NCBI RefSeq assembly: GCF_016841685.1
Contig: NZ_JAENYR010000025.1
Coordinates: 1 to 42,533, forward strand
Direction: 5' to 3'
Length of the DNA: 42,533 nucleotides
Source of the DNA: Thiohalomonas denitrificans
GTDB taxonomy: Bacteria > Pseudomonadota > Gammaproteobacteria > Thiohalomonadales > Thiohalomonadaceae
Part shown: in pieces, positions 1-11,191 of the stretch
Position numbering within the stretch: position 1 is the stretch's first letter
Layout of the letters: the number at the start of each line of letters is the position of its first letter
The notes under the pieces: model-generated
The model's input: only the letters and a program-made list of their open reading frames with translations
What the model was told of the DNA's origin: nothing
Databases searched by the model: none
Position numbers and translations under genes: made by a program

Positions 1-613
<613 letters not shown>

Positions 614-704
614 AAAACTATCGCGCGGCCGTCGGCGCGAGCGTCCACACAAATTACCTGACCGATAGAGATGTACTCTTGCCCGGCAAGAGTGCCAAGA
701 GCAC

Positions 705-781
<77 letters not shown>

Positions 782-788
782 TTATCAA

Positions 789-857
789 GTGGCGAGTGAC
801 GAGTAGCGAGTGGCCAGGAAAAAACAGCCTCGCTACTAGTCACTGGCAACTGGCCAC
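789..857. repeat. heptad-unit inverted repeat between spacer tRNAs
   Basis: The spacer between tRNA-Ile and tRNA-Ala holds a palindrome whose arms are themselves 7-base repeats. The left arm (789-816) is four heptads: GTGGCGA, GTGACGA, GTAGCGA, GTGGCCA. The right arm (830-857) is four heptads in reverse orientation: TCGCTAC, TAGTCAC, TGGCAAC, TGGCCAC. The loop is about 13 bases and A-rich. Most units pair imperfectly. It would form a long hairpin in the rRNA precursor between the two tRNAs. Similar short-period palindromes occur elsewhere in the window (8660-8724, 33478-33505, 37335-37478, 39208-39341). Confidence 0.8.
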
Positions 858-864
858 TCAGCAT

Positions 865-940
865 GGGGCCATAGCTCAGCTGGGAGAGCGCCTGCCTTGC
901 ACGCAGGAGGTCGGCGGTTCGATCCCGCCTGGCTCCACCA
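865..940 (+). tRNA. alaT: tRNA-Ala (TGC)
   Basis: A 76-base cloverleaf. The acceptor 5' strand is GGGGCCA (865-871) and the 3' strand ends in TGGCTCC with encoded ACCA (937-940). The anticodon stem CCTGC/GCAGG carries loop CTTGCAC with anticodon TGC at 898-900. The T arm contains GGTTCGATCCC. It is the second spacer tRNA of the rrn operon, in the common Ile-Ala order. Confidence 0.97.
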
Positions 941-958
941 TTTCCAGAAGCAGGCGGT

Positions 959-994
959 CAGAGAAAAGGGCATTGTAGAGTGCCCTTTTCTCTG
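959..994. other. 14-bp hairpin in rrn spacer
   Basis: A perfect 14-bp inverted repeat, CAGAGAAAAGGGCA at 959-972 and TGCCCTTTTCTCTG at 981-994, encloses an 8-base loop. It lies between tRNA-Ala and boxA in the 23S leader. There is no downstream T run, so it is not a typical terminator. It probably acts as a processing or folding element of the precursor rRNA; that role is inferred. Confidence 0.7.
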
Positions 995-1012
995 ATTGAG
1001 AAGTTCAATCAG

Positions 1013-1025
1013 TGCTCTTTAACAA
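1013..1025 (+). promoter_or_regulatory. boxA antitermination site before 23S
   Basis: TGCTCTTTAACAA matches the boxA consensus of rRNA operons, where NusB and NusE (S10) load an antitermination complex on the nascent transcript. It lies about 140 bases upstream of the 23S start, the usual place for the spacer boxA in gammaproteobacteria. Confidence 0.85.
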
Positions 1026-1162
1026 TTTGGGAAGTTGCTGCATAGCATCAGCGAAAGGGTTCGGCATTCGCGCCGAAACCCAGCTAATAGGGTTTTTGCT
1101 GAAAAGCGAAAGCCCGCCAAGGTGTTATTCGTACATAGGCTCCAGACTGTTTGGGGTTATAT

Positions 1163-4053
<2,891 letters not shown>

Positions 4054-4163
4054 TATAACACCCAAGCAGTTTGGTGTTTCGGTCGAATGCCGGACCCTTT
4101 TGTTGATGTACAGCAACTTCCCAGAACAGGTCGATGACGCGACAGGTGGCATCGACGAAGGTT

Positions 4164-4282
4164 TGCCTGGCGGCCATAGCGAACGGGAACCACCCGAACC
4201 CATGCCGAACTCGGAAGTGAAACCGTTCAGCGCCGATGATAGTGCGGGGCTTCCCCGTGTGAAAGTAGGTCACTGCCAGGCT
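4164..4282 (+). rRNA. rrf: 5S ribosomal RNA
   Basis: About 119 bases. It starts TGCCTGGCGGCCATAGCG and ends in the complementary CTGCCAGGCT, with the family core CCCATGCCGAACTCGGAAG in between. It follows 23S by about 110 bases in the same operon and is followed at once by an intrinsic terminator. The end points are accurate to within one or two bases. Confidence 0.96.
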
Positions 4283-4293
4283 TTATAACAAGA

Positions 4294-4327
4294 AGGCCCC
4301 AGCACGTCGTGCTGGGGCCTTTTTTTT
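4294..4327 (+). terminator. rrn operon terminator
   Basis: The stem AGGCCCCAGCAC (4294-4305) pairs perfectly with GTGCTGGGGCCT (4309-4320) around a 3-base loop, followed by a run of eight T (4320-4327). This is a strong intrinsic terminator ending the rRNA operon just after 5S. Confidence 0.95.
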
Positions 4328-5036
4328 GGTGGTGCGCCATCATGGCGCTGCGCGCGCCATGACTGGGCGCGGCCCCGGTCCGCTGTAGTGGCCGCCCGGG
4401 GTGACTTGGCAGTGCAAGTCTCCGCAGCTATCTTCAGGCTGGTATCATGGAAGGCAGGATCACGACCCCACGGACTGAGAGTACACCGCAAGACGGGCCG
4501 CTCTTTCGAGAAGAGGATCTGCGAGATTATCGCTTCTGCCGGTATGCCGATGACGTGCAGATGGAAGGCGCCTTGCGCAGGAATGGAGGGACTTTGACGC
4601 GCAGGGATGCACTGATGCTGCAGGGGAAATGGATGCCCGGGAGCAGCCAGGTAAGGCAATGCCGCAGTCGGCCGGCCAGTTGGCGCCTTGTGCTTTCGGG
4701 CAGGGCAACCGCATACTTTGAAGCGAGCGATATAAGTCCTTGATAGCAGATCGTCGGCAGCACGCCGCCAGGGATGGCGGTGTTAGACAATGCAGGAGCA
4801 CACTTGTCGAGGGATGCTGCCGTCGAGCGTACACGGATGAAAGATGATTGCTCCTGCATCATCTTCACTTCCTACATCCCTGTAGGTCGTATTCACAGCG
4901 TACCTGCTATCAAGGACTTAGTTCGTTCGTCCGGCATCAAAAATGTGAGTATGCGTTTACCCTGTGCTTTCGGGGGTTCTGAATGCACCTCTAAGCATGA
5001 AACAGTACACTACAAACTCCCGATCAGGAGAACGTC
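4328..5036. other. gene-poor spacer between rrn and usp
   Basis: About 700 bases with no convincing gene. Several open frames of 60-125 codons overlap one another on both strands, but none shows recognisable domains, good ribosome binding sites or consistent codon use. The first 350 bases look like decayed sequence with short GC-rich palindromic scraps (GCAGGGATGCA-type motifs near 4600). The second half is the nested inverted-repeat element at 4689-4974. No clear promoter for the downstream stress gene could be picked out. Confidence 0.7.
4689..4974. mobile_element. MITE-like nested inverted-repeat element
   Basis: The outermost feature is a 12-base direct repeat, TGTGCTTTCGGG, at 4689-4700 and 4963-4974. 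Just inside are imperfect terminal inverted repeats, AGGGCAACCGCATACT (4702-4717) and AGTATGCGTTTACCCT (4948-4963), with two mismatches. Further in is a perfect 17-bp inverted repeat, TAAGTCCTTGATAGCAG (4733-4749) with CTGCTATCAAGGACTTA (4904-4920). The core contains several hairpins: CCGCC/GGCGG (4765-4780), TGCAGGAGCA/TGCTCCTGCA (4791-4800 with 4849-4858), AAGATGAT/ATCATCTT (4841-4865) and CCTAC/GTAGG (4871-4886). No transposase is encoded. A miniature non-autonomous element or an IS remnant with REP-like filling is inferred. Confidence 0.6.
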
Positions 5037-5486
5037 GTGTCCGGATACCGAAAAATACTGCTCGCCGTCGACTTTGCCAAAGAGGCGGATTTGGTCTGTG
5101 AACGGGCCGTCTCCCTGGCGAATCTTTATGACACTGAGCTCTACCTTGTGCATGTCATCGAGCCGATCATCATTGATCCTGCCTATGATATCTTGCCTGC
5201 CCTGCCGGCCGGTTTCGAAAAAGAGTTGACCGATAATGCCAGAGAGCGACTTCGGGAAATCGGGCACCGCCTCGGGGTACCCGAAAACAGGCAAGCGGTA
5301 AAATTGGGCTCTACGAAAGCGGGCATTATCGGCCAGGCTGAAGAAGCCGGCTGCGACCTCATCGTTCTGGGCAGTCACGGACGGCACGGGCCCGCACTGC
5401 TGCTTGGTTCCACGGCCAATGCCGTGTTGCACAGCGCCTCCTGTGATGTCCTCGCGGTAAGGATTTACGACAGAACGGGTGAATAA
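5037..5486 (+). CDS. universal stress protein (UspA family)
   Basis: A 149-residue single-domain Usp protein, the usual length. The N-terminal strand YRKILLAVDF is typical, and the C-terminal nucleotide-binding segment is GSHGRHG (112-118) followed by GST at 124-126. The spacing between the two glycine motifs is one residue shorter than the textbook G-2x-G-9x-G(S/T) pattern, so ATP binding is likely but not certain. Usp proteins are cytoplasmic dimers linked to stress survival, with no fixed reaction. The start is GTG, chosen because AGGAG lies at 5026-5030 with good spacing and the protein begins at the family N-terminus. It lies 5 bases ahead of birA and may be co-transcribed with it. Confidence 0.93.
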   Translation: MSGYRKILLAVDFAKEADLVCERAVSLANLYDTELYLVHVIEPIIIDPAYDILPALPAGFEKELTDNARERLREIGHRLGVPENRQAVKLGSTKAGIIGQAEEAGCDLIVLGSHGRHGPALLLGSTANAVLHSASCDVLAVRIYDRTGE

Positions 5487-5491
5487 CCGTT

Positions 5492-6478
5492 GTGAATGTT
5501 GAACCGGACGACATTATCGAGCGTTTGGTCAGGTTGCTGGCGGACGGTCGATTCCACTCCGGTGAGGAGCTTGGGCTCCTGACGGGTATCAGCCGTGCGG
5601 CCGTATGGAAGCGTCTGCAGCAGCTCGAACCCCTGGGGCTGTCCGTCCACTCGGTACGGGGCCGTGGCCACCGGCTTGAAAAACCCCTCGATCTCCTCGA
5701 CCGCGAGCGGGTATTGGCTGGTCTTGATGCGCGGGCCAGCGATCGATGTACCGGTCTCGACCTTAAATTTGCGGTTGATTCGACGAGCGCCTATCTGGGT
5801 CGACGGGCCAGCGAATACACATCGGGCCATGTCTGTCTGACGGAGTATCAGACTGCGGGACGCGGTCGGCGCGGCCGTCCCTGGGTATCACCCTTCGGCT
5901 CCAATCTCTATCTTTCACTGCTATGGCGGTTTCAGGGGGCGGGGCAGCTCGGCGGGCTCAGTCTCGTGGTGGCCGTTGCTGTGATTGAAGCCCTTGAGAG
6001 GATTGGGGCGGCCCGGTTGCTGCTCAAGTGGCCCAACGATGTGCTTTATGAGGGCCGCAAACTGGCCGGGATTCTGATCGAGGTGGCCGGTGAGGCTACC
6101 GGGGAATGTCAGGTGATTGTGGGGGTTGGAGTGAATATGGGGATGCCGTCATTAGAAGGCGATCAGATAGATCAGCCCTGGGCGGATCTTACGGAAACCG
6201 GGGCGCGCCTCGACAGGAACCATACCGCCGGTGCAATAATCGCGAGCCTGGTACGCGGATTGGAGCGCTTCGAGCGTTACGGATTAGCCCCCTTTCTGAA
6301 CGCTTGGCGGGTGCGGGACGCCCTGTACGGACAACCGGTAACCGTCCAATTCGCCGACAGCGAGCTTGTCGGGATCGGACGGGGAATTGATGAAGTCGGA
6401 CAGTTCCTGGTGGAACATGGGGAAGGCACCGAACGGTTGAGCTATGGTGAGGTCAGCATCCGACGGTATGCAAGCTGA
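5492..6478 (+). CDS. birA: biotin ligase and biotin operon repressor BirA
   Basis: A 328-residue bifunctional protein. Residues about 7-60 form a winged helix-turn-helix (GEELGLLTGISRAAVWKRLQ), so it can repress biotin synthesis genes as well as act as an enzyme. The catalytic domain makes biotinyl-AMP and transfers biotin to the carrier subunit of acetyl-CoA carboxylase. Visible motifs are GRGRRGRPW (123-131) for the biotin/ATP loop, KWPND (179-183), GRKLAGILIE (188-197) and VGVGVNM (210-216). The start is GTG, 5 bases after the stress gene. The stop TGA overlaps the coaX ATG by one base (TGATG), implying translational coupling. Length and domain order match E. coli BirA. Confidence 0.96.
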   Translation: MNVEPDDIIERLVRLLADGRFHSGEELGLLTGISRAAVWKRLQQLEPLGLSVHSVRGRGHRLEKPLDLLDRERVLAGLDARASDRCTGLDLKFAVDSTSAYLGRRASEYTSGHVCLTEYQTAGRGRRGRPWVSPFGSNLYLSLLWRFQGAGQLGGLSLVVAVAVIEALERIGAARLLLKWPNDVLYEGRKLAGILIEVAGEATGECQVIVGVGVNMGMPSLEGDQIDQPWADLTETGARLDRNHTAGAIIASLVRGLERFERYGLAPFLNAWRVRDALYGQPVTVQFADSELVGIGRGIDEVGQFLVEHGEGTERLSYGEVSIRRYAS

Positions 6479-7230
6479 TGCTGTTGGCCATTGATATAGG
6501 CAATACACGCCTCAAATGGGGACTGTTTGCCGAGGGGATACTGCACGAGAGGGGCACGCAGTTCCTCTCGGTTGCTCCGAGCCCGGAGGACTGGGGCGGT
6601 TTGCGGGACCTGCCGCCCCCGGATCGGGTAGCCATCGCATCGGTTGGCGGCGAGTCGCGGTTCTCGGCCCTGCGGACGTGGTTGACCGGACAGTGGAGAT
6701 GCCCTGTCCTGCAGCTCCAAAGCACCGCTTACGCCCAGGGGGTGACCAATGCCTATCGTGAACCGGTGAAGCTGGGGGTGGACCGCTGGGCTGCACTGGT
6801 AGCGGCGCGCTCACTTTCATCGGTCCCCATGATTGTGGTGGATGCCGGCTCCGCCTGCACGATAGATGCAATGGATAGCGCAGGCCGGCATAAAGGCGGA
6901 TGGATAGCGCCCGGGTTGCGCTTGATGGAGTCAGCCCTTCTCAAGGGAACCCGGGAAGTGGCACTTGGATCGGAGCCGGTTCACCGGATGGAATGGGGGG
7001 TGGATACCACCCGGGCGGTGCAGGCCGGCCAGGAGGCGGCTCTGGCAGGAATGATAGAGCGCGCGGTCCGGCGCCTCGAACGAGAAGAAAATGCGCCAGT
7101 TGAGTGCCTGATGACTGGAGGGGATGGAAAACGCTTGAGATCACTGCTCGAGTTGCCGTGCCGTTACGACCCTGCACTGGTCCTTAAAGGCGTGGCTCTG
7201 CTGGCAGGTAAGGAGGCACACGGACGATGA
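6478..7230 (+). CDS. coaX: type III pantothenate kinase
   Basis: A 250-residue CoaX-type kinase that phosphorylates pantothenate in the first step of coenzyme A synthesis. It belongs to the ASKHA fold and is unrelated to CoaA. Motifs seen: DIGNTRLKWGLF (6-17, phosphate loop), GVDRW (100-104) with the catalytic aspartate D102, VVDAGSACTID (120-130) and GGWIAPGLRLM (140-150). Type III enzymes are insensitive to CoA feedback and need a monovalent cation; this is family knowledge. It overlaps birA by one base and the next gene by four (ATGA), so the three form a tight operon. The birA-coaX pairing is known in Pseudomonas. Confidence 0.96.
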   Translation: MLLAIDIGNTRLKWGLFAEGILHERGTQFLSVAPSPEDWGGLRDLPPPDRVAIASVGGESRFSALRTWLTGQWRCPVLQLQSTAYAQGVTNAYREPVKLGVDRWAALVAARSLSSVPMIVVDAGSACTIDAMDSAGRHKGGWIAPGLRLMESALLKGTREVALGSEPVHRMEWGVDTTRAVQAGQEAALAGMIERAVRRLEREENAPVECLMTGGDGKRLRSLLELPCRYDPALVLKGVALLAGKEAHGR

Positions 7231-7979
7231 GGGCACTTTTTTTACTATTCATTGCCGTCAACCTGGCGTACTTCGCGTGGGAAGGGTTTTATCGTCCCCC
7301 ACAGGAGTTTCCACCCGAGGTGAAGGTGCCGGCAGCTATAGGCACGGGCGGCACTTTGACCCTGCTCAGTGAAACTCCCGAGATGGTGCCCGGCAAATCG
7401 ACCGACCCAGCGGACCGTCGAACCACGAAAGTGGCCGAGTCCCGCAAGCAGGTGAAGGCATCTTCCCCTCCAGTCACGGAAAACGACTCGCCTGTCACCT
7501 TGCCCTCGGAGTGTTATCGGATCTCCGGCTTCAGGGAAACGAGCGAGGCCGATGCCCTGACGCTGGCCGTTCAGCAGAAAGGGGCGCGACTCTCAGGGAG
7601 GGGGGCCAGCCAGATGACTCGTAGCAATCACTGGGTGATAATCCCGCCGGTTGAGTCCCGGATCGCTGCCCGAAAGGTTATCCGTGAACTGCAAGCCCAC
7701 GGAATGAATGATTTCTATCTCGTTCGCAGCGGTGAATACAAAAACGCGATTTCACTCGGGGTGTTTTCTACCGAAACCGCGGCCGTGAAGCGACTGAAGC
7801 GTATCCATGCGTTGTCTCTATCCGGTCCCAACCCTCGCCTCGATCATAGGGAAATGACCGCCAAACGCTATTGGGTCGAGGTGCAGTGGCCTGATGGCGA
7901 AGAGCCACCAGGTAAAAAACTCGTTTCGGAAAACGCCGAAATCGAAGTGGCTCGTATATCCTGTCGTTCACCGCGCTGA
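7227..7979 (+). CDS. SPOR-domain membrane-anchored protein
   Basis: 250 residues. The N-terminus (about residues 3-17, LFLLFIAVNLAYFAW) is one hydrophobic segment, so the protein is probably anchored in the inner membrane with a periplasmic body. A low-complexity linker (about 30-90) leads to a C-terminal region from about residue 92 (CYRISGF) that resembles a SPOR domain, including YKNAISLGVFSTETAAVKRL. SPOR domains bind denuded septal peptidoglycan. A conserved pattern YWVEVQWP follows. It overlaps coaX by four bases, and a SPOR-type gene after birA-coaX is also known in Pseudomonas. A link to cell division is inferred from the domain only. Confidence 0.82.
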   Translation: MRALFLLFIAVNLAYFAWEGFYRPPQEFPPEVKVPAAIGTGGTLTLLSETPEMVPGKSTDPADRRTTKVAESRKQVKASSPPVTENDSPVTLPSECYRISGFRETSEADALTLAVQQKGARLSGRGASQMTRSNHWVIIPPVESRIAARKVIRELQAHGMNDFYLVRSGEYKNAISLGVFSTETAAVKRLKRIHALSLSGPNPRLDHREMTAKRYWVEVQWPDGEEPPGKKLVSENAEIEVARISCRSPR

Positions 7980-8115
7980 TCCGTGAGTGAAATTCTGTCT
8001 TGTCTGGAACTCCCCTGCTGCCTTTCGGGTTTGCCTATCGTAACGTGGCCTTTTCGACTCTCGACGCGAAGACATCGTTGTGCGACGCATGCCGCCATCA
8101 ATGCGAACGAACAGG

Positions 8116-8145
8116 TTAGCGTTGCGCCCGATAGGCTGCTAGAAT
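8116..8145 (+). promoter_or_regulatory. promoter of the tRNA-tuf operon
   Basis: A TAGAAT -10 box (8140-8145) lies 26 bases before the first tRNA, preceded by a weak -35 TTAGCG (8116-8121) at 18 bases. A GC-rich stretch (ACGCGCCCTCC) follows the -10 box, as is common at stringently controlled stable-RNA promoters. The -35 box is poor, so the assignment rests mainly on the -10 box and position. Confidence 0.5.
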
Positions 8146-8170
8146 ACGCGCCCTCCAAAGGGAGGCCTGT

Positions 8171-8246
8171 GCTGGCGTAGCTCAGTCGGTAGAGCAGCTG
8201 ATTTGTAATCAGCCGGTCGGGGGTTCGAATCCTCTCGCCAGCTCCA
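8171..8246 (+). tRNA. thrU: tRNA-Thr (TGT)
   Basis: A 76-base cloverleaf with acceptor GCTGGCG/CGCCAGC, discriminator T8243 and encoded CCA at 8244-8246. Anticodon TGT is at 8204-8206 inside stem GCTGA/TCAGC. It is the first of four tRNAs in the order Thr-Tyr-Gly-Thr before tuf, the same as E. coli thrU-tyrU-glyT-thrT-tufB. Confidence 0.97.
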
Positions 8247-8351
8247 TTGTTGAAGTTCCTGCCCTGCTCTGGGGGAGGTAAGCGCTTCGGATTTACGCCC
8301 GGAACGTACCGGTCATTGTGATGCGAGGTTGGAAGCGCGGCCAAAGGTCTA

Positions 8352-8380
8352 TTGACAAACAGGCTCCAGGGGCCCAAAAT
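8352..8380 (+). promoter_or_regulatory. promoter before tRNA-Tyr
   Basis: A perfect -35 TTGACA (8352-8357) and a -10-like CAAAAT (8375-8380) are separated by 17 bases, about 17 bases upstream of tRNA-Tyr. A GC-rich TGCGGGC follows. It gives the second tRNA its own sigma70-type start inside the tRNA-tuf cluster. Confidence 0.65.
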
Positions 8381-8396
8381 TGCGGGCTTACGTTTT

Positions 8397-8481
8397 GGAG
8401 GGGTTCCCGAGTGGCCAAAGGGGGCAGACTGTAAATCTGCTGGCTCAGCCTTCGGAGGTTCGAATCCTCCCCCCTCCACCA
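8397..8481 (+). tRNA. tyrU: tRNA-Tyr (GTA)
   Basis: An 85-base class II tRNA with a long variable arm (TGGCTCAGCCTTC region). Acceptor GGAGGGG pairs with CCCCTCC, then discriminator A8478 and encoded CCA at 8479-8481. Anticodon GTA is at 8431-8433. Second tRNA of the Thr-Tyr-Gly-Thr-tuf cluster. Confidence 0.97.
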
Positions 8482-8572
8482 AACAGTAGCAAGGTGTCAG
8501 GAAAGAGCACGGCCTGCTGCCCGGTCATGCCGGGCTTCTGGCGATGAGGTCTTGGAACCTGGCCCTGAATAT

Positions 8573-8646
<74 letters not shown>

Positions 8647-8659
8647 AAGGTGAAGTAGT

Positions 8660-8734
8660 TTTCGAGTTTCGAAGTACGAGGATAGCATCGAACGAGGCGT
8701 ACCCTCGTTCCTCGCCCTCGTACTGTTTTTTTTT
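8660..8734 (+). terminator. heptad hairpin with T run between tRNAs
   Basis: The left arm has 7-base units TTTCGAG, TTTCGAA and GTACGAG (8660-8680). The right arm has CCTCGTT, CCTCGCC and CTCGTAC (8703-8723), with AGTACGAGG (8673-8681) exactly complementary to CCTCGTACT (8716-8724). An inner hairpin AACGAGG/CCTCGTT (8691-8709) is also possible. Nine T residues follow (8726-8734), ending one base before the next tRNA. The form is that of an intrinsic terminator, or a partial one, inside the tRNA-tuf operon. It also belongs to the heptad-palindrome group in this window. Confidence 0.65.
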
Positions 8735-8735
8735 G

Positions 8736-8811
<76 letters not shown>

Positions 8812-8861
8812 GTTTCCTGATGTAATGAAAGACGTCTTAGCACCGGTAGGAGGTCGTCCGA

Positions 8862-10052
8862 ATGTCCAAAGCAAAATTTGAGCGTAAGAAGCCGCACGTT
8901 AACGTAGGCACCATTGGTCACGTCGACCATGGCAAAACTACGCTGACGGCGGCCATCACCAAGGTGATGGGCGAGAAGTACGGCGGCGAAGCCCAGGCTT
9001 TCGACCAGATCGACTCCGCACCGGAAGAGAAGGCGCGCGGCATCACGATCGCCACCGCCCACGTTGAGTACGAGTCGGAAGCCCGGCACTACGCCCACGT
9101 GGACTGTCCCGGCCATGCCGATTACGTGAAGAACATGATCACGGGTGCGGCGCAGATGGACGGCGCCATTCTGGTGGTCTCCGCTGCCGACGGCCCCATG
9201 CCGCAGACGCGTGAGCACATCCTGCTGTCCCGTCAGGTCGGCGTCCCGTACATTGTCGTGTACCTGAACAAGGCCGACATGGTGGATGATGCCGAGTTGC
9301 TGGAGCTGGTCGAGATGGAAGTGCGCGAGCTGCTCGACAGCTACGACTTCCCGGGCGACGACACCCCGGTCATTACCGGTTCGGCGCTGAAGGCGCTGGA
9401 AGGAGATACCTCCGAAATCGGTGCACCTTCCATCGAGAAGTTGGTCGCGGCAATGGATGACTACATTCCGGAGCCGGAGCGTGCCATCGACGGTGCCTTC
9501 ATCATGCCCATCGAGGACGTGTTCTCGATCTCCGGTCGCGGCACCGTGGTGACCGGTCGTATCGAGCGCGGCATCGTCAAGGTGGGTGACACGATCGAAA
9601 TCGTCGGCATCAAAGACACGACCTCGACGACGGTCACCGGCGTCGAGATGTTCCGCAAGCTGCTCGATCAGGGCCAGGCTGGCGACAACGTCGGTGTGCT
9701 GTTGCGCGGCACCAAGCGTGATGAAGTGGAGCGTGGTCAGGTTCTGGCCAAGCCGGGTTCCATCACGCCGCACACCAAGTTCGAATGCGAAGTGTACGTT
9801 CTGTCGAAAGAAGAGGGTGGTCGTCACACGCCGTTCTTCAACGGTTACCGTCCGCAGTTCTACTTCCGGACCACGGACGTGACCGGCGCATGCGATCTGC
9901 CCGAAGGTGTCGAGATGGTGATGCCGGGCGATAACGTTCTGATGACGGTATCGCTGATTGCGCCGATCGCGATGGAAGAGGGGCTGCGTTTCGCAGTTCG
10001 TGAAGGCGGCCGCACCGTAGGTGCCGGCGTTGTCGCGAAGATCCTCGAGTAA
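8862..10052 (+). CDS. tufB: elongation factor Tu, copy 1
   Basis: A 396-residue translational GTPase that carries aminoacyl-tRNA to the ribosomal A site. Motifs: GHVDHGKT (19-26, P loop), the RGITI switch I motif, DCPGHADYV (switch II) and NKAD for guanine recognition, followed by the two beta-barrel domains. The start is ATG with a good site GTAGGAGGT at 8846-8854. From its second base to the stop it is identical to the second copy at 25444-26634. It follows the four-tRNA cluster and precedes tRNA-Trp and secE, the tufB position. Confidence 0.98.
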   Translation: MSKAKFERKKPHVNVGTIGHVDHGKTTLTAAITKVMGEKYGGEAQAFDQIDSAPEEKARGITIATAHVEYESEARHYAHVDCPGHADYVKNMITGAAQMDGAILVVSAADGPMPQTREHILLSRQVGVPYIVVYLNKADMVDDAELLELVEMEVRELLDSYDFPGDDTPVITGSALKALEGDTSEIGAPSIEKLVAAMDDYIPEPERAIDGAFIMPIEDVFSISGRGTVVTGRIERGIVKVGDTIEIVGIKDTTSTTVTGVEMFRKLLDQGQAGDNVGVLLRGTKRDEVERGQVLAKPGSITPHTKFECEVYVLSKEEGGRHTPFFNGYRPQFYFRTTDVTGACDLPEGVEMVMPGDNVLMTVSLIAPIAMEEGLRFAVREGGRTVGAGVVAKILE

Positions 10053-10118
10053 TCTCGGGTAATTGAAAGAATGAACGCGGGTCCCGGCTATGGCCGGGTT
10101 CACGCACATCGGGTTAAA

Positions 10119-10194
<76 letters not shown>

Positions 10195-10230
10195 CTTTTT
10201 GCCCGGACAGGCAAAGGCTTAGCTAAATAG

Positions 10231-10578
10231 ATGGCCGACAAACTAAAGTTGCTGGCAGCAGCACTGATCGTCGCGGGAGCCATTGTCGGCTTCTACGTGT
10301 TCGCGGATCAGGCGCTGTTTGTGCGCGTACTGGGAGTACTGGTTGCGGCCGGCATTGCCGTAGCTATCACGCTGCGCACGGAGCCGGGTGCAAACACCTG
10401 GCGATTTGGTCAGGGTGCGTTGATTGAGATTCGCAAAGTCGTCTGGCCTTCACGCAAAGAAACCACTCAGACCACATTGATCGTGATGGCGATGGTGTTC
10501 ATCGTCGGCATCATCCTTTGGGTGTTCGATATGTTTCTGGCGTGGGCTATCCAACTGCTGACCGGCCAAGGGGGCTGA
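10231..10578 (+). CDS. secE: preprotein translocase subunit SecE
   Basis: 115 residues. SecE clamps SecY in the inner-membrane SecYEG channel and is essential. Three hydrophobic segments are visible (about 5-24, 29-48 and 81-107), the gammaproteobacterial form; many other bacteria have only the last. The conserved amphipathic stretch [17 protein letters not shown] precedes the final segment. It sits 36 bases after tRNA-Trp and 5 bases before nusG, the usual secE-nusG pair. Confidence 0.96.
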   Translation: MADKLKLLAAALIVAGAIVGFYVFADQALFVRVLGVLVAAGIAVAITLRTEPGANTWRFGQGALIEIRKVVWPSRKETTQTTLIVMAMVFIVGIILWVFDMFLAWAIQLLTGQGG

Positions 10579-10583
10579 ACGGA

Positions 10584-11117
10584 ATGGCATTGCGTTGGTA
10601 TGTGGTCCATGCCTACTCGGGCTTTGAGAACCAGGTCAAGCGTTCGCTGGAAGAGCGCATCGTACGCAGCGGTCTTGACGATAGGTTCGGAGAAATCCTT
10701 GTGCCGACCGAAGAAGTGGTCGAGATGCGGGAGGGTCAGAAGCGTAAGAGTGACCGCAAATTCTTCCCGGGCTATGTGCTCGTTCAGATGGATATGAACG
10801 ATGAGACCTGGCATTTGGTAAAGGATGTCCCGCGAGTCATGGGCTTTATCGGTGGTACTGGTGACCGGCCGGTACCGATCTCCGATCGCGAAGCTCAGTC
10901 CATTCTCGAGCGTGTTCAGGAGGGTGCCGAAAAACCGCGTCCAAAGGTACTGTTCGAGCCGGGAGAAGTGGTTCGGATTACCGAAGGCCCGTTCAACGAT
11001 TTCAACGGCGTCGTCGAGGAAGTGGATTACGAAAAGAGCCGACTGCGAGTCGCAGTGCTCATTTTCGGTCGTTCCACGCCCGTCGAGCTGGAGTTTGGGC
11101 AAATAGAGAAAGGTTAA
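10584..11117 (+). CDS. nusG: transcription termination/antitermination factor NusG
   Basis: 177 residues. NusG binds RNA polymerase, suppresses pausing, links it to Rho or to ribosomal S10, and helps rRNA antitermination. The N-terminal NGN domain opens with [12 protein letters not shown] and contains [15 protein letters not shown]. The C-terminal KOW domain (about 123-177) starts [14 protein letters not shown]. An in-frame start at 10518 would overlap secE and add an unrelated 22-residue tail; ATG at 10584 gives the normal family N-terminus. Confidence 0.97.
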   Translation: MALRWYVVHAYSGFENQVKRSLEERIVRSGLDDRFGEILVPTEEVVEMREGQKRKSDRKFFPGYVLVQMDMNDETWHLVKDVPRVMGFIGGTGDRPVPISDREAQSILERVQEGAEKPRPKVLFEPGEVVRITEGPFNDFNGVVEEVDYEKSRLRVAVLIFGRSTPVELEFGQIEKG

Positions 11118-11132
11118 ACGTGGACCGCACAG

Positions 11133-11170
11133 CATGACGGGTGAGGCGAGGAATCGCCGCACCCGTCATG
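11133..11170. other. strong hairpin in nusG-rplK spacer
   Basis: A perfect 11-bp stem, CATGACGGGTG (11133-11143) with CACCCGTCATG (11160-11170), encloses an inner GGCGA/TCGCC pair. No T run follows, so it is not a standard terminator. It may be a processing site or a Rho-dependent or partial stop between nusG and the L11 operon. Confidence 0.6.
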
Positions 11171-11191
11171 GCGTGCGTGTTTGCAAAACAT

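Noticed and set aside
4388-4868. Possible small genes on either strand between rrn and usp (frames of 69-124 codons)
   Set aside because: They overlap each other in conflicting frames, run through palindromic repeats, and lack ribosome binding sites or family features.
7983-8180. A 65-codon plus-strand frame after the SPOR gene
   Set aside because: It runs through the tRNA promoter and into tRNA-Thr, has no ribosome binding site and no recognisable sequence.
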